The notes below the pieces were generated by a model, which saw nothing but the letters and a program-made list of their open reading frames with translations, made no database searches and was not told the origin of the DNA. Shown here piece after piece: positions 7,512 to 18,606 of a stretch of 64,000 bases of DNA (the first letter of the stretch is position 1; each line of letters begins with the position of its first letter). Source of the DNA: Roseibium sp. Lineage in GTDB: Bacteria > Pseudomonadota > Alphaproteobacteria > Rhizobiales > Stappiaceae. The position numbers and the translations under genes were made by a program. Location: the NCBI GenBank assembly GCA_017643925.1, contig JAEPML010000003.1, positions 248,001-312,000 on the forward strand, read 5' to 3'.

Positions 7512-9124
7512 AGTTCGGCCCTTCTCCTCCTGAAGAGGCCGTCGGCTGCATTCTGGCCCACAAGACAAAACTGCCCGACAGAATGCTCAAGAAGGGTCAT
7601 TTGCTCTCCGCCGAGGATTGCAGGCTCCTTGCGGAGCAGGACCATCAACAGATCATTGTTGCCCGGCTGGAACCGGGGGACATCAATGAAGATCAGGCGG
7701 CAGCCCGGCTAGGTAACAGCGCAAGTGGTGTCGGGGTCAGCCCGGATACGGCTTTTACCGGTCGCAGCAATCTCTACGCGGACGTCAATGGCGTCCTAGT
7801 CGTGGACCCGGAAGCAATCGCTGCGGCCAACAGGATCGATCCGGCGATCACTTTCGCCACCCTGCCGAATTTCTCTCGGGTGGCAGCCCACAGGATGGTG
7901 GCAACAGCCAAGGTCATATCCTTTGCTGTTGCGGAAGCGTTGGTTGAAAAAGCCGGGAAAGCCTTGCGGGGCGCGGTGGGCGTTGCCGAGTTTTCACCAC
8001 GCAAGATCGGTCTTGTGGCAACCCAGTTGCCACATCTTAAATCCGTCACCATGGACAAGACACGGCGCGTCCTGGAGGACAGGCTGAAACCCAGTGGCAG
8101 TCAGATCGTCGGAGAGTTGCGCGTACCGCATACCGAAGAAGCGGTCTCGGAAGCCATTCGGGACCTGCTCGACATGGGCGCTGACTTCCTGATCCTGTTT
8201 GGCGCTTCGGCAGTTGTCGATCGATATGATGTCCTGCCGGCGGCGCTCGAGCAGGCAGGTGGAACCGTTGACCAGTTTGGCATGCCAGTGGACCCGGGCA
8301 ATCTCCTCATGTTGGGCAACCTGACGGGTGTGCCGGTTCTGGGGGCACCGGGTTGCGCAAGAAGTCCAAAGGAGAACGGTTTTGACTGGGTTCTGGATCG
8401 CATTCTGGCTGGCCTGACCGTCACTCCGGAAGATGTCACGGCCATGGGCGTTGGAGGATTGCTGATGGAAATCGGAACGCGCCCGCAGCCCCGTGAGAAG
8501 AAACAGCAGAGCCGTACGCCGCGCATCGCGGCGATTGTCCTGGCGGCCGGCAAATCGTCCCGAATGGGTGGCCCGAACAAGCTTCTGGCGCAACTTGATG
8601 GAAAGACCCTGATCCGGCATGCGAGCGAGGCAGCGATCGGTGCCGAACTTGCGCAGACAATCGTCGTGACAGGACATCTTCATGACAAGGTCGGCGGCAG
8701 CGTGAACGACCTGGACATCAAGATTGTTCACAATCCGGATTACGCGGAAGGCATGGCGGGATCGATCCGCACCGGTGTCGATGCGCTTGCCGATGACATT
8801 GACGCTGCACTGATCCTGCTTGGAGACATGCCCCGGATAACCTCCCGGGATCTGCGAAAACTCGTCGAGGCTTATTTGCGGGACGAGACCTGCCTGATCG
8901 CCAGCGCCACGTCGCATGGAAAGCGCGGCAACCCCGTTTTGTGGGACAAGCGGTTTTTTGCGGACCTGAAATCGCTAAGTGGCGATATTGGAGCCCGGCA
9001 CCTGATCGCCACGAATCCCGGCTTCGTGTCTGAAGTGGAGATCGGGGACGCAGCGCGACTGGATCTCGACACGCCGCAGGCACTTCATGATGCTGGTGGT
9101 ACACTGCCGGATCGCGATAGCTAA
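7508..9124 (+). CDS. Fused molybdopterin-binding domain and MobA-like nucleotidyltransferase
   Basis: A 538-residue two-domain protein. Residues about 165-325 resemble the MoaB/Mog/MoeA molybdopterin-binding fold. Residues 341-538 are a MobA-like NTP transferase with LAAGKSSRMGG at 345-355, a conserved LLGDMP metal site and GNPVLW. Such fusions occur beside XdhC genes in alphaproteobacteria and probably make the dinucleotide form (for example MCD) of the molybdenum cofactor. It overlaps the XdhC Rossmann gene by four bases. The exact nucleotide specificity (CTP or GTP) cannot be read with certainty. No clear terminator follows. Confidence 0.85.
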   Translation: MKFGPSPPEEAVGCILAHKTKLPDRMLKKGHLLSAEDCRLLAEQDHQQIIVARLEPGDINEDQAAARLGNSASGVGVSPDTAFTGRSNLYADVNGVLVVDPEAIAAANRIDPAITFATLPNFSRVAAHRMVATAKVISFAVAEALVEKAGKALRGAVGVAEFSPRKIGLVATQLPHLKSVTMDKTRRVLEDRLKPSGSQIVGELRVPHTEEAVSEAIRDLLDMGADFLILFGASAVVDRYDVLPAALEQAGGTVDQFGMPVDPGNLLMLGNLTGVPVLGAPGCARSPKENGFDWVLDRILAGLTVTPEDVTAMGVGGLLMEIGTRPQPREKKQQSRTPRIAAIVLAAGKSSRMGGPNKLLAQLDGKTLIRHASEAAIGAELAQTIVVTGHLHDKVGGSVNDLDIKIVHNPDYAEGMAGSIRTGVDALADDIDAALILLGDMPRITSRDLRKLVEAYLRDETCLIASATSHGKRGNPVLWDKRFFADLKSLSGDIGARHLIATNPGFVSEVEIGDAARLDLDTPQALHDAGGTLPDRDS

Positions 9125-9413
9125 CCGGTTGACTCACAAAGTAATGCGCTCACCCTCTTGTAAAAGATGAAGATGTATTAACCCGGTATGCGTAAAACGC
9201 AGACCCGCAATGCCAAGTATTCTATTGCATTTTTATGACATGCCGCCTATGTAATGCCTGCGCTTGCTGCAAAGCACTCGTCGTGGGTTGAATGCTGCTT
9301 TGCATTCGGAGCGCTGAAAATATCCGATTTCTGTCAAGAGCTGTTCGGATCCTCTCCTCCCGAGGATGGTCGAGCGCTTTTGCTGGTGCGTAGAAGAATA
9401 AAGGAAATAAGAA

Positions 9414-9623
9414 ATGGCTGACATGTCTCTTCCTCGTCCGGGCTGCTGCAAATGGGCCGAAGGTGATGCAGGCAACTACACCTTCCCGTGCAACAATCGC
9501 GTTGAGCCGGGTGTATCCTACTGCGCTGACCACAGCGCAATTGTCTACATTCCGCCGGAAGAGCGTCGTCGCAATCGTTCCGGTGGCGGTGGCATGAGCC
9601 TTTCCTTCCGCCGTGCGGCCTGA
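9414..9623 (+). CDS. Small GcrA-C-terminal-domain-like protein
   Basis: A 69-residue protein with a clear AAGGAAA ribosome site. Its pattern CKW (12-14), GD (17-18), F..C (C26), YC..H (C37, H40) followed by Y.PP and a basic RRR tail matches the C-terminal, sigma70-interacting part of the alphaproteobacterial cell-cycle regulator GcrA as I remember it (CKWPIGD...FC...YC..H...YQP). The N-terminal DNA-binding domain of GcrA is missing. It stands alone, with 289 bases upstream and a terminator downstream. It may bind RNA polymerase holoenzyme or compete with GcrA, but this is inference from motif likeness only. Confidence 0.6.
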   Translation: MADMSLPRPGCCKWAEGDAGNYTFPCNNRVEPGVSYCADHSAIVYIPPEERRRNRSGGGGMSLSFRRAA

Positions 9624-9673
9624 TTACTCGACATCGAGAATTTGCAGGTAAATTCTAAGTACCTGCCATAGTT

Positions 9674-9705
9674 AAACCCGGTCACCAGGCCGGGTTTTTT
9701 ATTTG
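9674..9705 (+). terminator. Rho-independent terminator of the GcrA-like gene
   Basis: AAACCCGG and CCGGGTTT arms (about 9674-9698) with a TCACCAGG loop are followed by a run of T residues, 50 bases after the stop. Confidence 0.88.
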
Positions 9706-9994
9706 TTACCTAGAGATACATCGCCAAAAACTGCAAGTTTGCAACCGGTTCCAAATTATTGGCAGAAAACGACAAGCTTGCATACGTATTATTACGAGGA
9801 ATCCGGAGCCCGAAATTCCTTTAAGCTGCTGTTTTTATTTATTTTTTCAAGACAAACCGAAGCCCTTCAACTATCGTAAATAATACTTAAGTAAATAAAA
9901 CGTTTTCCAGTGTTTAATTCTTTGTTGCCGATCTCCGTGCAAGCATGTGCGGTATAGTTTGGTGTGAATCAGATGCAGCTGTGCTTGAGGAGAC
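9706..9994. other. AT-rich leader region of the PAS-GGDEF gene
   Basis: About 290 bases, notably AT-rich at 9820-9910, without a gene. It contains the perfect palindrome TACTTAAGTA (9884-9893) and two GAATC sites (9799-9803 and 9966-9970), which fit the CcrM methylation sequence GANTC. A GAGGAG ribosome site precedes the start at 9995. Confidence 0.5.
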
Positions 9995-12900
9995 ATGGCG
10001 CAAATGACGAAAGTGCAATCGAGAAACGAAACTGAACGCCTGAAGGCGTTGGATGCGCTTCAGATCATGCATTCGGAGCGCTTGCCCGAGTATGATGCCG
10101 TCGTCGAGATAGTGGCCGGCATTTTCGAGTGTCCAATCTCCCTTGTCTCGCTTGTCGGGGATGAAGAACAATGGTTCAAGGCCAAATGCGGGCTGGAAGC
10201 AGATGGCACAGCCAGGGACGTTTCCTTTTGCCAACACACCATTTTGTCGGACGACTTGCTTGTCATTCCGGATGCAAGGACAGACGACCGCTTTAAAGAC
10301 AATCCGCTCGTCACCGGCGCTCCCCACATCCGGTTTTACGCCGGTTGCCCTCTTTCCATCGATGGCGAGAACCGTCTCGGAACTCTTTGCGTAATAGACC
10401 GCGAACCCAAATCCCCGACGGAAAACCAACTTGCACAGCTCCGGCGCCTCGGGTCTGTGGTCGAAGGGCTCATCAAGTCACATCAGGCCAGCACCGAAAC
10501 GCAGAAGGCAATGCACCACGCCGCAGAAGAACACAAGACCGCAGTCCGCGAAGGTGACCTTCTGGAAGAGATTGCAACTGTGTCGGGTGTTGGCGGCTGG
10601 GAGTTGGACCTCGAAACCGGCGAGCTCAACTGGACCGAAAAGACACGCGAAATTCACGAGGTATCCGAAGACTACGAACCCAGCGTCGAACACGCAATCA
10701 ACTTCTACGCTCCCGAAAGCCGGGAGACCATTTCCGCCGCCGTCGGCGAAGCCATCGAAAAGCGCGTCGACTGGGACCTTGAATTGCCGTTCATTACCGC
10801 CAAGGGTCGCAGGATCTGGGTTCGCGCCGCCGGCCGTCCGATTGTCATCGATGGCGAAGTCAAGCGGCTGATTGGTGCCTTTCAGGACATCACGGACAGA
10901 AAGCAGTCTGAAGAGGCCATTCGCCACTCGGAAGCCGTTCACCGAACGACGCTTGAGACCTTGCGCGAGGGTATTCTGCTTCTCGACCGGACTGGAAAGA
11001 TCCTCTCCTCCAATTCCGCTGCGGCTTCTCTGCTTGGCTACCTGCAAGGTGAACTGAATGGCCTGAGTGTCCGGCATCTAAACATCAACTGCTTCACCGA
11101 AGATGGTGAAGCCGATGCCATGCTTTTGCAGCGGGCAGCGCAAAGCCCGGGGATCGTCAACAACTTCATTTCGCGTGTCGAGTCCAACAATGGGTCCCAG
11201 TCAGTCTGGCTGCGGATCGACGCCAATGCGACTGACAGTGAAGCCGGGGGTGATGATGAAGTCGTGGTTTCCCTCACGGACATAACCGAGACCAAGCATC
11301 AGGCGGAAACTCTGAAAACCGTCTTTGAAAACATGCCGGGCGGCCTGGTTTACTACGACGAGAACCTCCGACTGACAGCCTGCAACGAGGAGTACCGCGA
11401 ACTTCTGCAGGTCCCACGGGAATTCATCGAGAACAAGGCCCCCATCCGCGAAGTCTTCACCTACCTGGCGCACCGGGGTGACTATGGCCCTGGAGATCCG
11501 GATCAATTGGTACAGCAACACGTGGAACGGTTTGTCAGCAATCAGTCCCACGTCTATGAGCGTGTCAGGCCCGACGGCACCACGCTGGAAGTTCGCGGTA
11601 TTCCCCTGCCGAATGGCGGGCTGGTCGCCAACTTCTTCGACGTCACCGAACGCAAACAGGCCGAATTGGCGGTCCAGCACTCCGAAGCGGTCCTCAGAAC
11701 AACGCTTGAAACCCTGCGCGAAGGTATTTTGTTGCTGAACCGGTCCGGTGACATACTGTCTGCCAATCCGGCTGCCGCCCGCTTGCTTGGTTACGGCCAG
11801 AATGATTTGCATGGCAAGAATGTCCAGGACCTGAACATTGACTGCTTCACAGAGAAGGGTATTGCCGATGTCGACCTGCTCTCGAGAGCCAGCAAGCAGC
11901 CGGACACCGTCAACAACTTCACTGCCAAGGTCGACAGGAAGGACGGATCCCTGCCTGTCTGGCTTCGAATTGACGCCAATGAAACGGATGGAGACGAAAC
12001 CAATGAGGTTGTTGTTTCCCTTGCAGACATAACCGAGACCAAACGCCAAGCAGAAACCCTTCAGGCTCTTTTTGACAACATGCCGGGGGGACTCATCTTT
12101 TATGACGAGGAGGGTCACCTCTCTGTTTGCAACGACGAATTCAAAAGACTAGCGCAGCTTCCCGATGAGTTTATCGAAAGCCATGCCCAAATACGCGATG
12201 TTGTTACCTTTTTGGCCGAACGAGGCGACTACGGGCCAGGTAATCCAGAGGAACTTATAGAAGAACGTCTCACGCTTTTTGCAAAGCAGGAACCACATGT
12301 CTACGAGCGTGTGTGCCCTGACGGGACGATCCTTGAAATTCGTGGAATTCCACTCGAGAGTGGGGGGCTGATAGCAAGTTTCTTCGATATTTCGGAACGC
12401 AAGCGCATAGAACTTGGGATTCGGCAGTCCGAGGCCGTTCATCGCACAACACTGTCCTCGCTAAGCGAAGGCATCCTGCTTGTATCACACGCGGGTGAAA
12501 TTCAGTCCGCAAACCCTGCGGCAGTTGCTTTGCTCGGCGTTCGCGGTGAAGATCTTTTGGGTCGGAATGTTGCCGATTTCGAGTTCGGAATTCAATGTGA
12601 AATCGAGGGGATCGGTGAGTGTTGGACTCCGCTGGAACTTGCCGCGCACGACCCGCATGCCGTCAAGGACCTGATTGCAAGTGTGCATTTGGAAGATGGC
12701 GCCCGGACAACCTGGCTGCGCTTGAATGCAGAGCCCGTTGACCAGGACCAGGAGTTCGAACTCGACGGCGTCGTTATCTCACTTACCGACATAACCGAGA
12801 CCAAGGAACAGGCGGAAACTCTCCAGGTCATTTTCGACAATTTCCCGGGTGGCTTTGCCCACTATGACGAAAACTTTCAGCTCGGTTCCTGCAACGCCGA

Positions 12901-14116
12901 GTTCCAGCGCCTTCTGGAGTATCCGGAAGAACTCGTCGCACAGAAGCTGCATATTCTCGACTACCTCAAATTCAATGCCGAACGCGGCGATTATGGTGAA
13001 GGCAACCCGGAAGAGCTCGCTCTGGAGGTGTTCAATGCTTATGACCGCAACGAACCGTTCAGCTACGAACGCAGTGCCGCTGACGGGTCCCATTTGGAAA
13101 TCCGCAGTACGCCGCTGCCCTCGGGTGGTGCGATCTACAACTTCTTTGACGTGACCGAGCGCAAGCGTATGCAGGAAAAGCTTGCCGAAAACGAGCGTTT
13201 TGCACGCGATCGGTCAGCCGAACTCGAGGCTGTTCTGGCCAACATGCGCCAGGGTGTCAGCGTGTTCGACAAGAATGGCAAGCTGACGCTCTGGAACCAG
13301 CAATATATCGACATCTTCGGAAAGCCAGACGGGGAAGTTCAGAAGGGCAAGAGCCTTGTTGAATTGATCCAGGCCGAGAAAGACCGTGATGAGTTCGAAG
13401 GCGACGTCCAGGAACACGTCATGGACCTTTTGAACCGGATGTCCGAAGGAGAAGTTGTTCGGTCGAAATTCCCACATCCGACCGGCAAGGTGATTCTGGC
13501 TGTGCATGCACCGATGCCAGACGGTGGCTGGATCGGCACCCATGAAGACGTCACGCTTCGAGAGCAGGCCGCCGCCAAGATTGCCTTTGCGGCCCACCAT
13601 GACGCCTTGACCGGCCTCGCCAACCGGATGCAATTCAACGCGACCCTCGAGGAAGCACTGGATGACGCGCGTTTCCACGAGACAAATTCGGCCCTGTTGC
13701 TGATCGACCTCGACAAGTTCAAGCCTGTCAACGACACCTATGGTCACGACGTCGGCGATGAACTCCTGATCCAGGTCGCCAAGCGGCTCAAGGACGTCCT
13801 GCGGTCAAACGACCTCGTCGCACGCCTAGGCGGTGATGAATTTGCCATCATTCTCAGAGGGACCGGTTGGGACAATGTCGTTGTGACCGATATCGCCGAG
13901 CGTGTTCTGGTCAAACTCAGGACCCCGTTTGAGATTTTTGCCCACAAGCTCACCATCGGCGGAAGCATCGGGATTTCCGGCATCGACATCCGCTCACCGG
14001 AAACCAGTACAATCGTCAAGAACGCCGACATCGCACTCTATCAGGTCAAGAATACCGGTCGGAACGACTTCAGGTTTTTTGACGATACCGCCAAACCGCG
14101 GGCAGTGCTGGGATAA
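9995..14116 (+). CDS. GAF-PAS(8)-GGDEF diguanylate cyclase
   Basis: A 1373-residue soluble signalling protein with no membrane segment. An N-terminal GAF domain (about 1-165) is followed by a PAS_3-like domain (about 185-305). Three tandem units of roughly 250 residues come next (about 311-560, 562-810 and 811-1060), each a PAS plus a PAS_7-type domain. A final PAS (about 1062-1180) precedes a GGDEF domain. The catalytic motif GGDEF is intact at 1279-1283, and the inhibitory I-site RSND is at 1270-1273, so it should make cyclic-di-GMP under product inhibition. There is no EAL domain. Each unit repeats phrases such as SEAVHRTTL and DITETK, and the DNA is visibly duplicated. The gene stands alone, with an AT-rich promoter region. 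Confidence 0.93.
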   Translation: MAQMTKVQSRNETERLKALDALQIMHSERLPEYDAVVEIVAGIFECPISLVSLVGDEEQWFKAKCGLEADGTARDVSFCQHTILSDDLLVIPDARTDDRFKDNPLVTGAPHIRFYAGCPLSIDGENRLGTLCVIDREPKSPTENQLAQLRRLGSVVEGLIKSHQASTETQKAMHHAAEEHKTAVREGDLLEEIATVSGVGGWELDLETGELNWTEKTREIHEVSEDYEPSVEHAINFYAPESRETISAAVGEAIEKRVDWDLELPFITAKGRRIWVRAAGRPIVIDGEVKRLIGAFQDITDRKQSEEAIRHSEAVHRTTLETLREGILLLDRTGKILSSNSAAASLLGYLQGELNGLSVRHLNINCFTEDGEADAMLLQRAAQSPGIVNNFISRVESNNGSQSVWLRIDANATDSEAGGDDEVVVSLTDITETKHQAETLKTVFENMPGGLVYYDENLRLTACNEEYRELLQVPREFIENKAPIREVFTYLAHRGDYGPGDPDQLVQQHVERFVSNQSHVYERVRPDGTTLEVRGIPLPNGGLVANFFDVTERKQAELAVQHSEAVLRTTLETLREGILLLNRSGDILSANPAAARLLGYGQNDLHGKNVQDLNIDCFTEKGIADVDLLSRASKQPDTVNNFTAKVDRKDGSLPVWLRIDANETDGDETNEVVVSLADITETKRQAETLQALFDNMPGGLIFYDEEGHLSVCNDEFKRLAQLPDEFIESHAQIRDVVTFLAERGDYGPGNPEELIEERLTLFAKQEPHVYERVCPDGTILEIRGIPLESGGLIASFFDISERKRIELGIRQSEAVHRTTLSSLSEGILLVSHAGEIQSANPAAVALLGVRGEDLLGRNVADFEFGIQCEIEGIGECWTPLELAAHDPHAVKDLIASVHLEDGARTTWLRLNAEPVDQDQEFELDGVVISLTDITETKEQAETLQVIFDNFPGGFAHYDENFQLGSCNAEFQRLLEYPEELVAQKLHILDYLKFNAERGDYGEGNPEELALEVFNAYDRNEPFSYERSAADGSHLEIRSTPLPSGGAIYNFFDVTERKRMQEKLAENERFARDRSAELEAVLANMRQGVSVFDKNGKLTLWNQQYIDIFGKPDGEVQKGKSLVELIQAEKDRDEFEGDVQEHVMDLLNRMSEGEVVRSKFPHPTGKVILAVHAPMPDGGWIGTHEDVTLREQAAAKIAFAAHHDALTGLANRMQFNATLEEALDDARFHETNSALLLIDLDKFKPVNDTYGHDVGDELLIQVAKRLKDVLRSNDLVARLGGDEFAIILRGTGWDNVVVTDIAERVLVKLRTPFEIFAHKLTIGGSIGISGIDIRSPETSTIVKNADIALYQVKNTGRNDFRFFDDTAKPRAVLG

Positions 14117-14142
14117 CAAGCCGACATCGATCCGCTAAAGAA

Positions 14143-14180
14143 AAGGCGCGGTTCGTTACCGAACCGCGCCTTGATTTCTT
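14143..14180 (-). terminator. Terminator shared by atpC and the PAS-GGDEF gene
   Basis: AAGGCGCGGTTC (14143-14154) and GAACCGCGCCTT (14161-14172) give a perfect 12-bp stem with a six-base loop between the convergent genes. On the minus strand it is followed by TTTTCTTT, the better tract, so it mainly serves the atp operon. On the plus strand GATTTCTTTG follows, so it probably works both ways. Confidence 0.85.
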
Positions 14181-14204
14181 TGTTGAGCTAAACGCTGAGC
14201 TTAA

Positions 14205-14612
14205 TCAGGCTGCCTTGAGAGCCTCAACCACGTCACGAAGCTGGGAAAGCGTTGCTTCCGCTTTCTGCTTGGTTTCGTCGTCCTTGGCGTCGGCGACATC
14301 TTCTTCCGCATCCTTGATCTGCTGTTCAAGGTCTTCGGTGCTGATCTCACCAACCGGAACGGCCTGTTCAGCCAGGACAGTCAGGCCGCCCGAAGCCACG
14401 TCGGCAAAACCGCCGCGGACATAATATTCGGCCCAGTCACCACCTTCACTGAGCACCTTCAGGATGCCCGGCTTGATGGTAGCCATGAAAGGAGCGTGGT
14501 CCTTCAGAACGCCAAACTCGCCCTCGGCGCTAGGTACAACGACCTCAGCAACCTGCTCGGAGATGAGCTGGCGTTCCGGTGAGACCAACTCAAACTGGAA
14601 AAGTTCGGCCAT
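14205..14612 (-). CDS. atpC: F1 ATP synthase epsilon subunit
   Basis: A 135-residue epsilon subunit, the usual size: an N-terminal beta-sandwich (FQFELVSPERQLISEQVAEV, then GEFGVLKDHAPFMATIKPG near 32-50) and a shorter helical C-terminus. It forms part of the central stalk of the F1 sector at the cytoplasmic membrane and inhibits ATP hydrolysis. It is the last gene of the atpHAGDC operon and ends ahead of a strong terminator. A separate hairpin sits between atpD and atpC. Confidence 0.97.
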   Translation of the reverse strand: MAELFQFELVSPERQLISEQVAEVVVPSAEGEFGVLKDHAPFMATIKPGILKVLSEGGDWAEYYVRGGFADVASGGLTVLAEQAVPVGEISTEDLEQQIKDAEEDVADAKDDETKQKAEATLSQLRDVVEALKAA

Positions 14613-14671
14613 CTGGCGTCTTCCTTGTCAGTCTTCGATACTGATGGCAAAGCCATCGAACACGAGAAAAC

Positions 14672-14695
14672 CGGGCACCCCTTCGGGAGTGCCCG
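14672..14695 (-). terminator. Intra-operon hairpin between atpD and atpC
   Basis: CGGGCAC and GTGCCCG arms close on a CCCGAAGGGG-type loop. On the minus strand the hairpin is followed by GTTTTCTC, so it looks like a weak terminator or an RNA-processing stop within the operon. It probably lowers or uncouples atpC expression relative to atpD. Confidence 0.6.
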
Positions 14696-14708
14696 ATCAA
14701 TCCAAAGC

Positions 14709-16148
<1,440 letters not shown>

Positions 16149-16158
16149 CTAGATCCCG

Positions 16159-17043
16159 TTAGAGCGCTTCCGCGCCCGAGATAATTTCAATCAATTCCGT
16201 CGTAATCTGAGCCTGGCGCTGGCGGTTGTAGCTGATCGTCAGTTTGTCGATCATCTCGCCGGCGTTGCGGGTCGCGTTGTCCATGGCGGACATACGTGCA
16301 CCCTGCTCAGATGCAGCATTTTCCAGAAGCGCCCGGAAAATCTGAACGGAGATGTTTCTTGGCAGCAAATCCGCAAGGATCTCGGTTTCGTCAGGCTCGT
16401 ATTCATATACGGCATGAGCACCGTTGCTGTCGTTGCCTTCGCTGGCTTCAAACGATGCCGGGATCAACTGCAACGCAGTCGGGTCCTGGGCAATCACGGA
16501 TTTGAAGGTCGAATAGAACAGCGTACAGACATCGAACTCGCCATTGTCAAACATGGAGAGAACTTCGCGGCCGATATTATCGGCATCGGAGAAGCCGACG
16601 TTTTTCACGCTGCGCAGATCGACTGTCTTGATCACGTGCTGGCCAAGCTCGCGCTTGAGAGCGTCATAGCCCTTCTTGCCGACACAGATGATCTTGACCG
16701 TCTTGCCGTCAGCGAGAAGGCTGCGTGCCTTGTCGCGTGCCAGCTTGGCGATATTGGTGTTGAAGCCCCCGCACAGTCCGCGTTCGGCAGTGGCAACGAC
16801 CAGGAGGTGAACCTGATCATTGCCCGTACCGGACATGAGCTTTGGAGCATCGTCGCGGCCCTCAAAGGCCACAGCGAGGTTGGCCAGCACCGCACCCATG
16901 CGTTCCGCATAGGGGCGCGCGGCCTCCGCAGCTTCCTGTGCACGACGCAGTTTCGCCGCGGCCACCATCTGCATGGCCTTGGTGATTTTCTGCGTCGCTT
17001 TCACCGAAGCGATACGGTTTCGTAAGTCCTTCAGGCTCGGCAT
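16159..17043 (-). CDS. atpG: F1 ATP synthase gamma subunit
   Basis: A 294-residue gamma subunit, the rotating central shaft. Its N-terminal helix [20 protein letters not shown] and C-terminal helix with the signature [15 protein letters not shown] (matching the family pattern near the C-terminus) are intact. [12 protein letters not shown] is the conserved mid-region. It sits between atpA and atpD, 33 bases after atpA, in one operon. Its length is normal. Confidence 0.98.
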   Translation of the reverse strand: MPSLKDLRNRIASVKATQKITKAMQMVAAAKLRRAQEAAEAARPYAERMGAVLANLAVAFEGRDDAPKLMSGTGNDQVHLLVVATAERGLCGGFNTNIAKLARDKARSLLADGKTVKIICVGKKGYDALKRELGQHVIKTVDLRSVKNVGFSDADNIGREVLSMFDNGEFDVCTLFYSTFKSVIAQDPTALQLIPASFEASEGNDSNGAHAVYEYEPDETEILADLLPRNISVQIFRALLENAASEQGARMSAMDNATRNAGEMIDKLTISYNRQRQAQITTELIEIISGAEAL

Positions 17044-17076
17044 GGCCGCCCCTGCTCCTTATCCCGGCGTGTGGTC

Positions 17077-18606
17077 TTAAGCGAAGTTCTTGGCGAACGC
17101 GTCGACAGCTGCTTTCAGCTTGCCGGACAGGTCGTCGTCGAGTGCCTTCTTCTCCCAGATGGCGTCCAGCAGAGACTGGTGTTCGCCACGCAGGAACAGA
17201 AGCAGGCCTTCTTCGAAGTCCTTCACACGGTCAACCGGATGGTTATCCAGATACCCATTCACGCCAGCGTAAATCACTGCAACCTGCTCTTCGGTCTTCA
17301 GCGGCGAGAATTGCGGCTGTTTCAGAAGTTCAGTCAGGCGGGCACCACGGTTCAGCAGGCGCTGGGTCGTGGCATCGAGGTCGGAGCCGAACTGCGCAAA
17401 CGCCGCCATTTCGCGGTACTGCGCCAGCTCACCCTTAATCGGGCCGGCAACCTGTTTCATCGCCTTGATCTGAGCGGAAGAACCCACGCGGGAAACCGAC
17501 AGACCGACGTTCACCGCCGGGCGGATACCCTGGTAGAACAGGTCCGTTTCCAGGAAGATCTGACCGTCGGTGATCGAGATCACGTTGGTCGGAATAAACG
17601 CGGACACGTCGTTGCCCTGGGTTTCGATGACCGGAAGAGCTGTCAGAGAACCGCTACCGTGGTCTTCGTTAAGCTTCGCCGAACGCTCGAGCAGACGGGA
17701 GTGCAGGTAGAAAACGTCACCCGGGAAAGCTTCACGTCCCGGCGGGCGGCGAAGCAGCAGGGACATCTGACGATAGGCCACAGCCTGTTTGGTCAGATCG
17801 TCGTAGCCGATCACGGCGTGCATGGAGTTGTCACGGAAGTACTCGCCCATCGCACAGCCGGAGAACGGTGCCAGGAACTGCAGCGGTGCAGCATCGGAGG
17901 CCGTTGCGGCGATGATGATGGAGTATTCCAGAGCGCCGGCGTCTTCCAGCGTCTTCACGAACTGGGCAACGGTGGAACGCTTCTGACCGACTGCAACGTA
18001 GATGCAGTACAGTTTGGTGTCTTCGTCATCAGAGGCGTGCAGCGGCTTCTGGTTGAGGAAGGTGTCGAGAATGATCGCGGTCTTACCGGTCTGACGGTCA
18101 CCAATGACAAGCTCGCGCTGACCACGGCCAACCGGGATCAGGGCGTCAATGGCTTTCAGACCAGTCGACATCGGCTCGTGCACGGACTTGCGCGGCAGAA
18201 TGCCAGGCGCCTTGACGTCCACGCGACGCTTTTCAGTTGCCTCGATCGGGCCCTTGCCGTCGAGCGGGTTGCCGAGCGGATCGACAACGCGGCCGAGCAG
18301 ACCTTTACCAACCGGGACTTCCACGATGGCGCCGGTCCGCTTGACGGTGTCGCCTTCTTTAATGTCACGGTCAGAACCGAAAATAACGATACCGACGTTG
18401 TCAGATTCCAGGTTCAGGGCCATGCCCTTGATGCCACCTGGGAATTCGACCATTTCACCAGCCTGAACCTTGTCCAGACCATAAACACGGGCGATACCGT
18501 CACCGACGGAGAGCACCTGACCAACTTCAGAAACTTCGGCTTCCTGGCCAAAGCTCTTGATCTGATCCTTGAGGATTGCGGAAATTTCCGCGGCCCGAAT
18601 ATCCAT
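17077..18606 (-). CDS. atpA: F1 ATP synthase alpha subunit
   Basis: A 509-residue regulatory/non-catalytic alpha subunit with P-loop [19 protein letters not shown] (about 170-188) and the [17 protein letters not shown] region. It forms the alpha3beta3 ring with AtpD. The start codon overlaps the atpH stop by one base (TGATG), showing translational coupling. An uninterrupted 684-codon frame lies on the opposite strand, but it is a codon-bias shadow of atpA and atpH. Confidence 0.99.
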   Translation of the reverse strand: MDIRAAEISAILKDQIKSFGQEAEVSEVGQVLSVGDGIARVYGLDKVQAGEMVEFPGGIKGMALNLESDNVGIVIFGSDRDIKEGDTVKRTGAIVEVPVGKGLLGRVVDPLGNPLDGKGPIEATEKRRVDVKAPGILPRKSVHEPMSTGLKAIDALIPVGRGQRELVIGDRQTGKTAIILDTFLNQKPLHASDDEDTKLYCIYVAVGQKRSTVAQFVKTLEDAGALEYSIIIAATASDAAPLQFLAPFSGCAMGEYFRDNSMHAVIGYDDLTKQAVAYRQMSLLLRRPPGREAFPGDVFYLHSRLLERSAKLNEDHGSGSLTALPVIETQGNDVSAFIPTNVISITDGQIFLETDLFYQGIRPAVNVGLSVSRVGSSAQIKAMKQVAGPIKGELAQYREMAAFAQFGSDLDATTQRLLNRGARLTELLKQPQFSPLKTEEQVAVIYAGVNGYLDNHPVDRVKDFEEGLLLFLRGEHQSLLDAIWEKKALDDDLSGKLKAAVDAFAKNFA

